From Oehlia diaphana (taxonomy: Eukaryota > Glomeromycota > Glomeromycetes > Glomerales > Glomeraceae): DNA of 33,449 bases. Under the pieces are notes generated by a model. The model saw only the letters and a program-made list of their open reading frames with translations. It made no database searches and was not told the origin of the DNA. The position numbers were made by a program, and so were the translations under genes. Positions 21,724 through 32,700 of this stretch are shown here, piece by piece; position 1 is the stretch's first letter, and each line of letters starts with the position of its first letter. The stretch lies in contig QZLH01000030.1 of assembly GCA_003833135.1 (NCBI GenBank), positions 181,156 through 214,604 of the forward strand, given 5' to 3'.

Positions 21724-22001
21724 AAAATGTAAAAAAAGTTAGTAATAAGGTTAATAATGTCTTTATTTAATTTCAATGATCCCAAGTCTCCAGACCACTC
21801 TATATTGTGTAACTTACCTATGGTTAAATATAAGAAATAAATATTCTATATTCTACTCACAAACATAAACATAAACAAATTCAATATGCGGGAACTGAAG
21901 TTATATTGGCTTATTGATCGGGAGTTTATCAATTATTATTTATTGTACAGAATATTCCATTTTTTTTAAAAAAAAAAAAATAAAATATTGATTGTTGTGA
22001 G
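21724..22001. other. Intergenic DNA upstream of the 100-base transposon
   Basis: A+T-rich, with an A run near 21968-21980 and no recognised gene. The last 8 bases, 21994-22001, are the left target duplication of the following element. Confidence 0.4.
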
Positions 22002-22101
22002 TATACTTGCCGCCCATATTCAAAAAAGGAAATTATAACAATAATTGATCGGCAAGTGTATTGTTACAATTTCCTTTTTTGGTAAATGGGCGGCAAGTAT
22101 A
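22002..22101. mobile_element. 100-base MITE with perfect 8-base target duplication
   Basis: The ends tatacttgccgcccat and atgggcggcaagtata are perfect 16-base inverted repeats. Complementarity continues through caaaaaaggaaatt-taacaata to near the centre, so about 45 bases of each arm can pair. The octamer gttgtgag occurs immediately outside both ends (21994-22001 and 22102-22109). That is a perfect 8-base target site duplication, which fixes the element at exactly 100 bases. Eight-base duplications point to the hAT superfamily (P elements also make them). There is no coding capacity. The intact duplication implies a recent insertion. It lies about 0.7 kb beyond the 3' end of the kinase gene at 22820-24707. 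Confidence 0.92.
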
Positions 22102-22819
22102 GTTGTGAGTACGAAAATAGAATCATCGAAATTTACTGGATGAGAATTTGTCTCTAATTGTTTGTTCAACGTTCATTATACAATGGTAAAAATTTTTTTT
22201 TTTTTTTAGAAATTTCGAAAAACTCATTTTGGTGTTACGTTAAGCCACTGTACCAAAAAAATAAATAAAATAAATAAATAAAAAATAAAAAATTTTTGAA
22301 CAATCATTCATATACAATTTGCAAGACTAATTAGCAATCATATTTTAATGAATCAATATTTTATTTTTTATTTTCATCATCCGTTCCGTGTATAAAAATT
22401 ATTAATTTTGTCAAATTTATTTCCGGACAAATCTACGCATTTTTTTGTAATGGAACTATAATAATTAGTTATTTAATACAATAATGTTTGCAATATTATA
22501 GTTAACCATGATAAAAGAAATTTTTTTTCGCGCAATTTGTATTATATTAATGTAATTTCTTTTTTTTATCTTTTATGCCTAAAGACTAGTTTGCAATTTA
22601 AAAATAATTTTAAAATACGACCCAATTTATTTACATATTATTATTTACATATATTTGATATTAGTATTTGAATAAAAATTTCATGAAAAAACTAACAAGG
22701 ATAGTGAATACGTACAATGATAAAAAACGAAACAAAATTTAAAAAATTTTCTTGATAATTTAATAAGGAGATAATCGGAATATAAATAATAGCTCAATTA
22801 ATTATTTTTGGTCATGCTA
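22102..22819. other. 3' flank of the middle kinase gene
   Basis: A+T-rich sequence after the stop of the minus-strand kinase. No recognised gene. If the last exon of that gene is spliced like its paralogue's tail, part of its 3' end could fall here. Confidence 0.4.
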
Positions 22820-24707
22820 TCATGATGAGTAAAATTTTGAAGTCCGAGAAATTTTGAATATTAAATGGCTGTTAAACCTTGTTTGTTGTACTTTCTTCGT
22901 CATCTTCTTTTTCAATAAAAGAAAAGAAAATGATAAATTATTACCATCACTTGACTTTTTAGTTACATCATACATAACTTTTTCGTTATCATTTTCACGT
23001 CCATATCGTAACGAAGAACCAGTACAGTGCGAACAATTTTTATTGATTATAGAGGTATAATCATTTATTGTAAGACTTTCAATAGGGGGCATTCCGCTAG
23101 CAGAACTAGTATGATGAGTAGGATTAGGATAAGGTGATTTTGGTATTTCTAAAAATTCAGTTGCACGTTTATTCTCATATTTCAACATCAACTCTTCGTT
23201 CTCATAAATTTTTATAAACTCTTTATTTACATCTCCATAAATTTTTTCTATTTCTGGCCTTTTCTTAGCATCTTTCTCCCAACATTCATGAATCAACTGT
23301 TGAAAAATCTCTGGTATTTCAGGTAACATTGGTGGTCTATCACCCTTAACAATCTCCATTGCTAAATCCGAATCATGAACCTGGTCATGAAATGGTGGGC
23401 GTTCTGCAAAAATTTCCCACATCAACATCCCCAAACTATAAATATCTGATGCCTTAGAATATTGTTTATTGATTATTAATTCTGGCGCCATATATGGTAA
23501 AACGCCATACGCATCAGACAGGTTGTTCTCAGCTGGACCACACAATCCTAAATCAGAAATTAGGCATCGATTTGTAAGTAAGAGAATGTTCTTACTATGC
23601 AAGTCCCGATGGATATAGTTATTGGAATGAATTCTATATAAGGCAAAACATATTCTATATATAAAATATATTTTGTCTTTTAAGTTTATTCGTGACTGAT
23701 GACTTTGTAAGTAATCATATAATGTTCCTTCTTTGTAATAATTCATCACCATAACGTAATTGTCACTATTTGGGAATTTTGTTATTCCGTAACACTTTAC
23801 TAGATTACCAGATTTAATCTTAAAGTAATTATTAACCTGCAAAATATAATTTTATTTTTGTCTTCGTTATTATTATTTTTTAATTAAGAGTAAAGAATAA
23901 AATGTAGCTGGAAATACTTACTTCGTCGTAAAATCTTTCACTAAATTCATTCAAAGATTTTAGTACAATATCAACAGTACCTTCATAAATAAATTGTCGT
24001 TTTTCTTCATCCCAATCCATAATTGGCCCCCTTTTCCATTTTGCACGATGGATTTTACCAAATCCGCCTTTATTCAAATACGTTACATTTTCAAATTGAT
24101 CAGGTGATATCCACTCCAATATAAATGGTGGTACAGATGCTTGCAATTGATTATATTGAATAAATTTGTCAACGGTTTCATCACCAGAACTCCATTTACT
24201 AAATTCACCTCTTAAGAATTCCCTTATGCAATTCTCACAGTATATTTCAGAGTAACGCGTCGAATTGCAATATTTGCATTTCATTGGTTTTCCTGATTTA
24301 TCCCGCTCTTTATTTCTTTCTATATTTATTGCAAAGCGTATTTTACAGTATTCCTTTTCTTTTTCATTTAATATTTTATTCTCCTCCAACAATCGATAGA
24401 AATTTTTCGTTACTTCATTAATATAATTGGATTTTAAGTTAGCGAGATCAAATATTTCGTAATAGGTTTTCGTAGCCGCAGTAGAAACGTAATTTATTGG
24501 AACATTTTTAATATTTATTTGCTTATCATTTTTTTTGTAACTATTTACAATTATAAAACCAAATAAAATGTGAATCAAGATTTGGTAGTAATAAATGAAT
24601 GCGAAAGTAAAAATCGGCCATGAATTGTTCAAGATTATTATACACGCGTTGACGATCTTATGATGTATATACCGAACATAAAATAAAATGACATTGAAAA
24701 AAGTCAT
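22820..24707 (-). CDS. Zinc ribbon-kinase with hydrophobic N-terminus
   Basis: Two exons: 24707-23922 and 23836-22820, with an 85-base intron (GTAAGTATTT...TTTTGCAG, phase 0), giving 600 residues. The first ATG in the frame is 24707; the eight codons upstream start only at TTG. Residues 31-54 (WPIFTFAFIYYY... to FGFIIV) form a strong membrane segment absent from the paralogue at 28138-29854. A zinc ribbon CKYC-x9-CENC (Cys 144, 147, 157, 160) is followed by a kinase of active type: GGFG (214-217), Lys 250, HRD 338-340, Asn 345, DLG 357-359, APE 379-381, and an RPP and W-x(6)-RP C-lobe. The tail has ATEFLE-PKSP and RYGRENDN motifs shared with the paralogue; the last 40 residues are unshared, and a splice near GATG|GTAATA could replace them. 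Role: TKL-like Ser/Thr or Tyr kinase; substrate unknown. The upstream start is the least certain part. Confidence 0.85.
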
Positions 24708-27041
24708 GTTTTTAATCAAATAAAAATCCAAAGAAAAATTGCTGTATATTTATAATGATCTGAGAGGACGAATTTAATTGTGGTACAAAAAAGCAAACGA
24801 GAAAATTTCCTTTGATGATGTTTCCTATCTTGTTTTTGTGGTGCATTTAGTGTTATAATGTTGTTCAATTATTAAATTAAATATTTTAATTAAAAATTAA
24901 AGTTTTCATTGAATATTTTTTTTTTTCTTTGTGATAGGGGAAGAACGGAATGAACTTCCTGGGATTTAAGATAAAAAATTAATCTTTATTAAGTAGGTTC
25001 ATAATAATTATTTACTACATTGCATAAAAAATGGTCATGAATTTGTCAACTGACCTTTTGAACATGTGAATTTCTACTAGAATTTATTCGTACAAAGTTT
25101 TTTCTTGGGTAACACAAACTTACCGGTTATGTAAATTTATATGGAAACATTTTTATTGTATACATCTGGGATGTGTCACACACTTGAGTCGGGCTTAGCA
25201 AAAATTTGCATATCAACAATTGAAGTAAAGTCACATTTATTATTATTTATTTATTTATTTATTTTCTTTCAAATAAAGTTTATACAATTTTAATTTTCTT
25301 TTTTATAATTATTCTTGAATGTGTTACATTTATGGGAGGAAAAAAATAGGAATCGAATTAAAGTTTACAAATAAAATAAATTTTATAATATACAACGTTA
25401 GCTTCTATAATTTAGGAATTCTTACGAAGAATGTTAAGTTTATTCTTAAAACTGTAAATGTTTATTAATTTATTATGAAGTACTGTAGATTCTGAAAGAA
25501 ATGAATTATTAGAAGTTGCATTTATTATAGTGTATCTTTCTATAAGGAATGTATAGAGCTTTCGGCTAGTTGTTTCGTTCACTTGTTCAAAGTTTAGAAT
25601 TAAAAAAATTTTTTAATTTTTTTTGAAAAACTGTTACCGTTGCCGATATTCGGGCCGCAGTCCCTCTTTCTGACGATCTTATCTAAACTAGATATGTCAT
25701 TGTAAAAGTGTAAGGTAAAAAGGCTTTTGAACGAATAATCGGACAATAGCAGCTGACGATGAAATGCGATCATACAATAAACTGTGCTTTACATAAAAAA
25801 ACAAACGCCCTCAGCCACATTATTATGATTTTGATCAGAATTATGGTGACTTGTCCGTTATTAATTCCAGAAGAATGTACTATAATTTAAGTACCGGAAA
25901 AACTAATTGAAAAAGAAGTAAGAAAATACACTTCCTTTAAAAGGATGATACATAAGTTACACAGTTAGAATATCAAATAAAGGACGCAAACTAGTATATC
26001 TGTGACGTTAAAAAGAGGAAAAATGAATGTTCAATAATCTAGAATTTGCTAGGATGTTAAACAGAAAATTCCGATTTGAGAATTTCCCAACGTATATTGA
26101 GCGAGATGATGAGACCTACATTAAGTGGTGTAAATATTCCAGATGATAGAAAAATTGAGCTTATCGTTGAAGTTGAATTTCCAAATCACCTAATACAAGA
26201 CCACTTATCAAAAGTTATAACATGTAGCACATGCTGATGACGTTAATATTTAACAAAATAAATGCAGTTATACATATCATTATCAACATCTACAGTATAT
26301 ACTAGACATGGATTTGATATGATAGAATTAGTTCTGGTATATTTTGTGAATGTGTGAGAAAACAAATTCGCAACGTATCACCCTGATTCCTTGTTTCTTT
26401 CAGTTCTCTGTTTTTAATATTTGAATGATTGGCTGAAACATTTTATTGTTTATACAATCATTCGAGGTAAAAGCACGCTAGATTAAATAATCAAATAATG
26501 TCTTCCAAAGTAACGTGGACTATTGAAATCATGCTAATACTCATTTGTAATGTTTACAATTACAAACTAGAAAAAATATATGGAATGTGAAAAATGATAA
26601 TAGTGCTGACCTGAACATGAACTCATTTATGGTACACAGATATCCTATAATTAAACATGTCGATCCATTATTAATATTGAATTGGTGTTTATAATTGGGA
26701 GTACTCCAATTTATTGAATAAAACATTTGTTTATAGTACAATTAATTAAATTGTTTATTTGTTTAACGTTCGTCCTAACTTTAGGATTTAAGAAGGAATT
26801 TGATGGCGAAAATCGGAATTTTTCGGGGCTATGTTAAATGAAATGGATTTACTAGGATTAGAACGAAATTTGTCTATCATTTATTATGTACACACGTAAA
26901 TGTTGTGAGACTTAATACTTTGAATGTTGCACAAGAGTATTTATTATTTGAGTATTGGAAATAATTATCAAATTTTTTTTTTATTTAATTGTGAAGTAGT
27001 TCAAAATTAAGTTAATGTTATAAGATAAAAATTTTAGAAAG
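24708..27041. other. Intergenic DNA between the paralogous kinases
   Basis: No intact gene. The first 30 bases upstream of 24707 resemble the region 5' of the paralogue (about 30060-30100), as expected for a duplicated segment. A (TTTA)n stretch occurs at about 25238-25264. A 43-codon plus-strand frame at 26106-26237 (MMRPTLSGVN to ITCSTC) looks protein-like but is not recognised. Confidence 0.4.
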
Positions 27042-27513
27042 TTAGGCCAGGCCAATAGGATTTTCTGTTTAACAAGTCTTATATTGAAAAAGAGAAGGGG
27101 GGAATAATTTATAAATTTTTTTAAGTTATTTTTTACTATTAAAATTTTGAAAATATGAAGGTTGCAACGTTTTTTTTTTAAATTAAGTTACTTTGAAAAA
27201 ACATTTCGCACCGTTTTTTTTCGTTAAATTAATTAGAAAAAAACGGTGCGAAACGTTTTTTTAATGGAGGGAGTGAAGAAAAAGTAAAAAAAAAAAATCT
27301 AAAAATTAGATTTCCATGTTTCCATGGAGAGAAAGAATGTTATATAAAATTTTTTTAAAATGTATAAGAAACCAAATTTTTTTGGGGGGGGGAGGGGAGA
27401 GGGAGGATTTTAAAAAAATTATAAATTTTTGCTTTTTTTTGGTGATTATCCAAGTTTAAAAATTTTTGAGAGGGGGAATTTTGTTAAACAGAAAATCAAA
27501 TGGTCTGGCCTTA
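27042..27513. mobile_element. 472-base foldback element with nested hairpin
   Basis: Long imperfect inverted repeats: the left end 27042-27075 (ttaggccaggccaa ... ttttctgtttaacaa) is matched by the complement at 27481-27513 (ttgttaaacagaaaat ... tggcctta), about 28 of 33 positions. Inside lies a second hairpin with 25-base arms and one mismatch (27196-27220 and 27237-27261, core ttcgcaccgttttttt) around a 16-base loop. A G-rich block follows at 27384-27406. There is no coding frame. Target duplication is not clear; TA next to the ends is possible (27043-27044, 27512-27513). A non-autonomous foldback transposon or a nested insertion of one element in another fits best. Confidence 0.75.
27384..27406 (+). 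other. G-quadruplex-capable G tract
   Basis: Nine G, A, four G, AGA, three G, A, two G. The first run can supply two G-triplets, so four runs of three G with loops of 1-3 bases are available. It stands out strongly in this A+T-rich window and lies inside the foldback element at 27042-27513. Confidence 0.7.
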
Positions 27514-28137
27514 TGTAAAATTGATTTGTATTTTGCAAAGTTGATACAGTAAATAAATTAATATAAGACCAATGAGTTTGAATTTGTTAATGTCAGACGA
27601 AGTTTTATCTAATTTTAACAAGATTATTTATGTAAATTCACATATACAGTGAACAAAATTGTATAGAAACTTAGAAAGATAATTTATTTAATGAATCTCT
27701 ATCAATAATTATAAATAATTTAGACTTTGAGAAAGCGAAATAAACTTTTAAAATAATATAATATTGGCGAAATGATTGAACATACAGTATATATACTACA
27801 TTATAAAAGCACTTAAACAGATAATATATCGTAGTAAAAAATAGTAAAATAGTAATAAAAATGAGTAAAATACTTTAATGTTATTATTAATCGTGCTACG
27901 TAGGTATTAAAAATTTGTACTTGACAAAGTTTAAGTTTTGCCAATTTAAAAGTGAAGCCGCGCGATTTAACAATTTAAGATTTTTGTTACAAGAAGTTCG
28001 ACTGCTCGAGAAGCCTTAAATATTAGTTCTTTTAATTGGTTCGCCCTTGTTTTTAATTTTAGCTTTTCCACTATTTTCTTTATTCATTTTAATTAAATAT
28101 AAATTAAAGATTCGTGAAATTGCAAGCAAAAAAAAAT
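27514..28137. other. 3' flank of the last kinase gene
   Basis: A+T-rich, with no recognised gene or repeat. A tacagtatatatac word lies near 27782. Confidence 0.4.
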
Positions 28138-29854
28138 TCAAACCATGAAAATAATTTTACATACCAATGATTTTTTATTATTAAATAAAAATTTCATCTG
28201 ATATGGATAGATAAAAGAAAAAAATGTTAAATATTTACTGTCGCTCGACTTACCAACTTTGTTACGCAAAACTTTTCCATTATCATTTTCACGTCCATAT
28301 CGCATTGAAGAATCAAAAACTATTCAATAATAAATATTAGTAAGCGTATGTAAATTTGTAAATGTACAAACATAATAAGAACAATTACTAGCAAATTGTG
28401 AATTTATTTTAAAATTTTCTGTATCTCCGATAGAAAGCAGTCCACTGGTATAACGAGTGGGATGCGGTGATTTCGGTGTTTCTAAAAATTCAGTTGCACG
28501 TTTATTCTCATATTTCAACATCAATTCTTCGTCCTCATAGACATTTATAAACTCTTTATTCACAATTCTGCGAATTTCTTCTATTTCTGGCCTTTCCTTA
28601 GCATCTTTCTTCCAACATTTCAGAATCAATTGTTGGAAAATATCTGGTATTTCAGATAACATTGGTGGTCTCTTACCACTAACAATCGCCAATGCTAAAT
28701 CCGTATCGTGCGGCTGGTCATGAAATGGCGGATATTCCGCAAAAACTTCCCACATTAACATTCCCAAACTATAAATATCTGATGCCTTAGAATATTGTTT
28801 GTTTGAAATTAATTCAGGCGCCATGTATGGTAAAACGCCATAAGTATTAGATAGTTTGCTCTCTGCCGGACCACATAGTCCTAAATCAGCAATTAGGCAT
28901 TTATTTGTAAGTAAGAGGATGTTCGCACTATGCAAGTCACGATGAATGAAGTTCTTGGAATGGATTCTATTTAATGCAACACATATTCTGTATATAAAGT
29001 ATATCTTGTCTTTTAAGCTTATTCGTGACCGATGACCTTTTAAATAATCACGTAACGTTCCTTCTTTGTAATAGTTCATCACCATAACGTAATTGTCACT
29101 GTTTGGAAATTTTGTTATTCCATAGCACTTTACTAGATTTCCAGATTTAATTTTAAAGTAATTATTAACCTACAGTAAAATAAAATAATGCTTTATTTTG
29201 TCTATATCGTCATTATTTTAAAGAATAATAAATATAGCTGGAAATGCTTACTTCATCATAAAATTTTTCACTAGAATCATTCAAAGATTTTAGTACAACA
29301 TCAATAGGACCATCATAAATAAACTCTCGTTTATTCTCATCCCAATCTATAATCGGTCCTCTTTTCCATTTTGCACAGTGAATTTTACTAAATCCTCCAT
29401 CAGTCAAATATGTTATATTCTCAAATTGGTCATTTTCGAATGGTATCCATTCTAAAATATATGGTGGTACAGACGACTGTAGTTGATTTTTTTGAATAAA
29501 TTTGTCAACGGTCTCGTCATCAGAACTCCATTTACTAAATTCACCTCTTAAGTGTTCCCTTATGCAATTCTCACAGTATCTTTTCGAATAACGCGTCGAA
29601 TCACAATATTTGCATTTCATTGGTTTGCCTGATTTATCACGTTCCTTGTTTCTTTCTATGTTTCTTGCGACGCGTAGTTTACAGTATTCCTTTTCTTGCT
29701 CACTTAACCCTTTATTTTGCAATAGTAATTTATCAAAACAATTTATTGCTTCATTGTAATCATTTAAGGTCTTTAAGCAAGCGAGGTCATAGAGTTCGTA
29801 GTAGGTTTTCAAAGCAGTGTCCGTTACGGTAGAAGTATTTGTTGCCAAAGACAT
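28138..29854 (-). CDS. Zinc ribbon-kinase, paralogue of the 22.8-kb gene
   Basis: Exons 29854-29252, 29169-28368 and 28319-28138; introns of 83 bases (GTAAGCATTT...CTGTAG) and 48 bases (GTACAT...TACTAAT...GAATAG), giving 528 residues. The ATG at 29854 begins MSLATNTS. Zinc ribbon CKYC-x9-CENC (Cys 81, 84, 94, 97). Kinase: GGFS (153-156, Ser in place of the last Gly), Lys 189, HRD 277-279, Asn 284, DLG 296-298, APE 318-320, RPP and a W-x(6)-RP-type C-lobe. All catalytic residues are present. Most of the length is close to the gene at 22820-24707, indicating tandem duplication. The third exon is inferred because it restores the shared RYGRENDN tail; without that splice the frame stops at 28324. 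A GTAAGT at the end of RNKVG may be a further donor, so the C-terminus is uncertain. A likely 5' UTR intron is 29994-29899 (GTAAGTATAT...TTTATAG). Confidence 0.87.
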
Positions 29855-31232
29855 CTTGGTTACATATTTTATATCTAATTTTTTTTTTAATTATTAGACT
29901 ATAAAGAAATATAAAAGTTAAGAGTTAATTAATCTTTCGTCACTTCCATTTATTAAACAAGGTTAAGAATTAGTTATCAATTGGATATACTTACCTATAA
30001 CTATAGTACGCACATTAACGACCTTACGATATCGCTTCGATATTACATGAATGAATTAAATTTAACATTGAAAGAAGTGATCAAGTTTCATATTTATATA
30101 AATTGAGCATCATTTATCGCTTATCGTTATTATTGATTTTTCTTTTAATGGAAATTAAAATTAAACTTGAGAACTAATATTATTTAGGTGATAAAACAAA
30201 TAAAACAATATGAAAGAAATTCTAAGAATATTCTATTTTTAATAAGTTTTAATTTTGTAACATGATGAGCATTTTGTTTGTATCACAATTAATTAAGAAT
30301 TAAATGTACGAATCTTTTTTTCGAAATAGAAGAGAAATTATTTAATTAATTAGCTTACTAGGATTAGAAAGGCATAATTAATTTTGAAAATGATGATTTG
30401 TTACATCATCATCCGAGCATAAGAAATAATTATTGACTTATTACAAGGCTTTTGAACTTTTCAAGCATGTTGATTGAAGATCTCAAATTTTAATTGGTCA
30501 TCCCCAGGATATCATTTGGAATCCGTCTTTCCGATAACATAGAAGCAACAAATTATTGTAAAAACTTAGATATAGACTAATTTTTGTTATGACTCGAAAT
30601 ATTAAAATTTAGTAAAAATAAATTAGCAAAGAAAACTTGCCGGGTCGTCGAGTTGGGCAAATTCAAACACGTGACATTTAGCCAATCAATTTTACACCTC
30701 TAATACTGTGAACAATCGCTTGGGTCCGAATATTCAACAATATGAAAATAGACGAAATGACTGATTTAGAATCAATAGCAATTATTGATTACTTTGTTAA
30801 TTGTTCATGAGATCCAAATTAACGATTAATACAGCCTATACAACTATACTAGGAAAACGGAAACCGTTGAGAGTCCGTCGCTTAAACGCTAAATAAAAAT
30901 GTGACAAAGTGTTACAAAATGTGTTGCTAAAAATAAAGCGTTACAAAAAATGTGATACAAACATAAAAGGAAATAAGCAGGGGCTAAATTATAGTGACGT
31001 AGGTGGAAGGAAGGGAAAATGCATGGGTTAAACCGGTACTACAAATTTATCTAGTTCCGTACAATAAATAGTCCTTCGCTACGCTCCGGACAATAATACA
31101 CTTATTCTTAACTGGGAAGTGAGTGTACTGTAAGTATATTCGTATAATAATGGCATATACCGACTGGGATGGTAGCAAGTGGATAAACTAAAGGGTAGGG
31201 ATGAAATGGAATAACTAAATAGAAAATATTAG
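29855..31232. other. 5' flank of the last kinase and intergenic DNA
   Basis: Contains the probable 5' UTR intron (29899-29994) and, at about 30010-30090, sequence similar to the first coding stretch of the paralogue at 24707, where it is noncoding here. At 30897-30964 the words atgtgacaaa, gtgttacaaaatgtg and gcgttacaaaaaatgtg recur as a short degenerate repeat. A G+C-rich imperfect hairpin, gtccttcgctacgctccggac, lies at about 31072-31092. Confidence 0.45.
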
Positions 31233-31771
31233 GAGAAACTGGAATTATTCGATGGAATTGAATCAACAAAAATCAACACTTTGGTTATCTTATTAGAATC
31301 AATCAAAGCTCATAACGGTAAGAATATGCGAATATTAAAGAGAAACATATAATTAATTTTTGAAGATGAACAGAAGAAAAATCTACGAATACACAAATAC
31401 AGAACAATTAAGAATATAAAATATTTTTGTCATAAAGGTGAATGGTTGATTCTAGTATATCGAAGAAAACATAGTATGGCACAAGTTCTAGAATATAGTA
31501 ATATTAGTTGGAAATTATTTCATACTAAATTAAAGATAACGAAATAAGCAAGAAAGCAATTTGGAAAAGAACGACGATACAACATCATACATTTCTTAGT
31601 AGAATATTTACATACAGTAAACTACCTAAATTATATAATCGGAGAAATATATCAGTTGCAATAAAGATATAGAATATTGGAAACATGCAGTATATGGGTT
31701 GTTCAGAGAATATACTCTAGCAATTAGATCATTAAAGGAGAAATAGATAATCATGTCTTTAAAGAGTAATA
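31233..31771 (+). pseudogene. Decayed coding-like sequence, family unknown
   Basis: One plus-strand frame runs for about 178 codons with only four internal stops (31350, 31545, 31662, 31725) before TAA at 31770. Its composition is mixed and protein-like (for example LELFDGIESTKINTLVILLE and KGEWLILVYRRKHSMAQVLE). The longest open stretch is 64 codons without a Met start. No domain is recognised. A remnant of a transposable element protein is one possibility; low poly-A/T content relative to the flanks supports former coding status. Confidence 0.35.
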
Positions 31772-32700
31772 ATATTGTCATTAATCAAATTAAATCTAGG
31801 GACGTTATTCATGTTTTAATTTGCCGTCAAATTATGACACGAGTGAGATTTTCAATATATCGGATTTCTTGATATATTTTCGGATATTTTTACTGGAACC
31901 AACTGATCCGATTTATCGAGATTGTCTCAAAACAATGTAAAGATCACTTATATTAATTATACACTAGCATCGAGAGCGAAAATAAAAATTTGGAATTATA
32001 GATTTAATTTGCAAGAGAATTATCGAGTATGAAAATACATACAATAGGATATATGAAAGTGACGGGAAAAATGGTAGAAGAATTAAGGTTGGGAATTAGT
32101 GTTGAGATTAGGATTAGGGGTTAGTTTTCTATATACAAATTTATCCTAGGTTCCGGATTATTTTTAAGAACACTTTGATTTTGCTGTAACCGGTTAATCC
32201 TTCAGTTCAGCCAGAGTTAACAAATTTTTTATCAAGATTTTACTATTTAGCTCCATACTTAATTAGGGTTAGGAACATTCATTAATCATTATTTGAAAAT
32301 TATTTTTACAAGTCATATCTAAAAGCTAAGTTGATTTGAAAATATAATGAAATAATTAGTGATTATATCCATAGTTGCGATATACAGAGTGGAATTATTA
32401 CTAAAGTGGATGATATGTTATAACTTGCAGTAAAACTGGTTCTGCACTTCTGTTACCCAACAATGATTCTCTCCAAATATAAGTGGCTTTGCTCTTCAAT
32501 AGTAAATTTTAGCATAGCGCGCGCAATGTGACAGTAATACTCTTGTACACCTTTAATTTACGATCAAATAAAAAAATATCATGTAATTATGAAGCAATTT
32601 AAGTAATTTGAAATACGCGAAATACGCGTCATTATAAAAAATTTTCTTGTATAAACGATTTGAAAAAAAGGGAAATTATTCTTATAATAAATTCACGAAA
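31772..32700. other. Intergenic DNA without recognised gene
   Basis: No gene recognised. Short telomere-like words (ttaggattaggggttag near 32112, ttagggttagg at 32273-32283) occur once each and are too short to count as telomeric arrays. Confidence 0.4.

Noticed and set aside
24708..24731. Eight extra N-terminal codons on the 22.8-kb kinase and 20 on the pseudokinase (2103-2162)
   Set aside because: Both extensions begin at TTG; the first in-frame ATG codons are 24707 and 2102.
32090..32283. Telomere-like TTAGGG words
   Set aside because: At most two consecutive units; not an array and not at an end.
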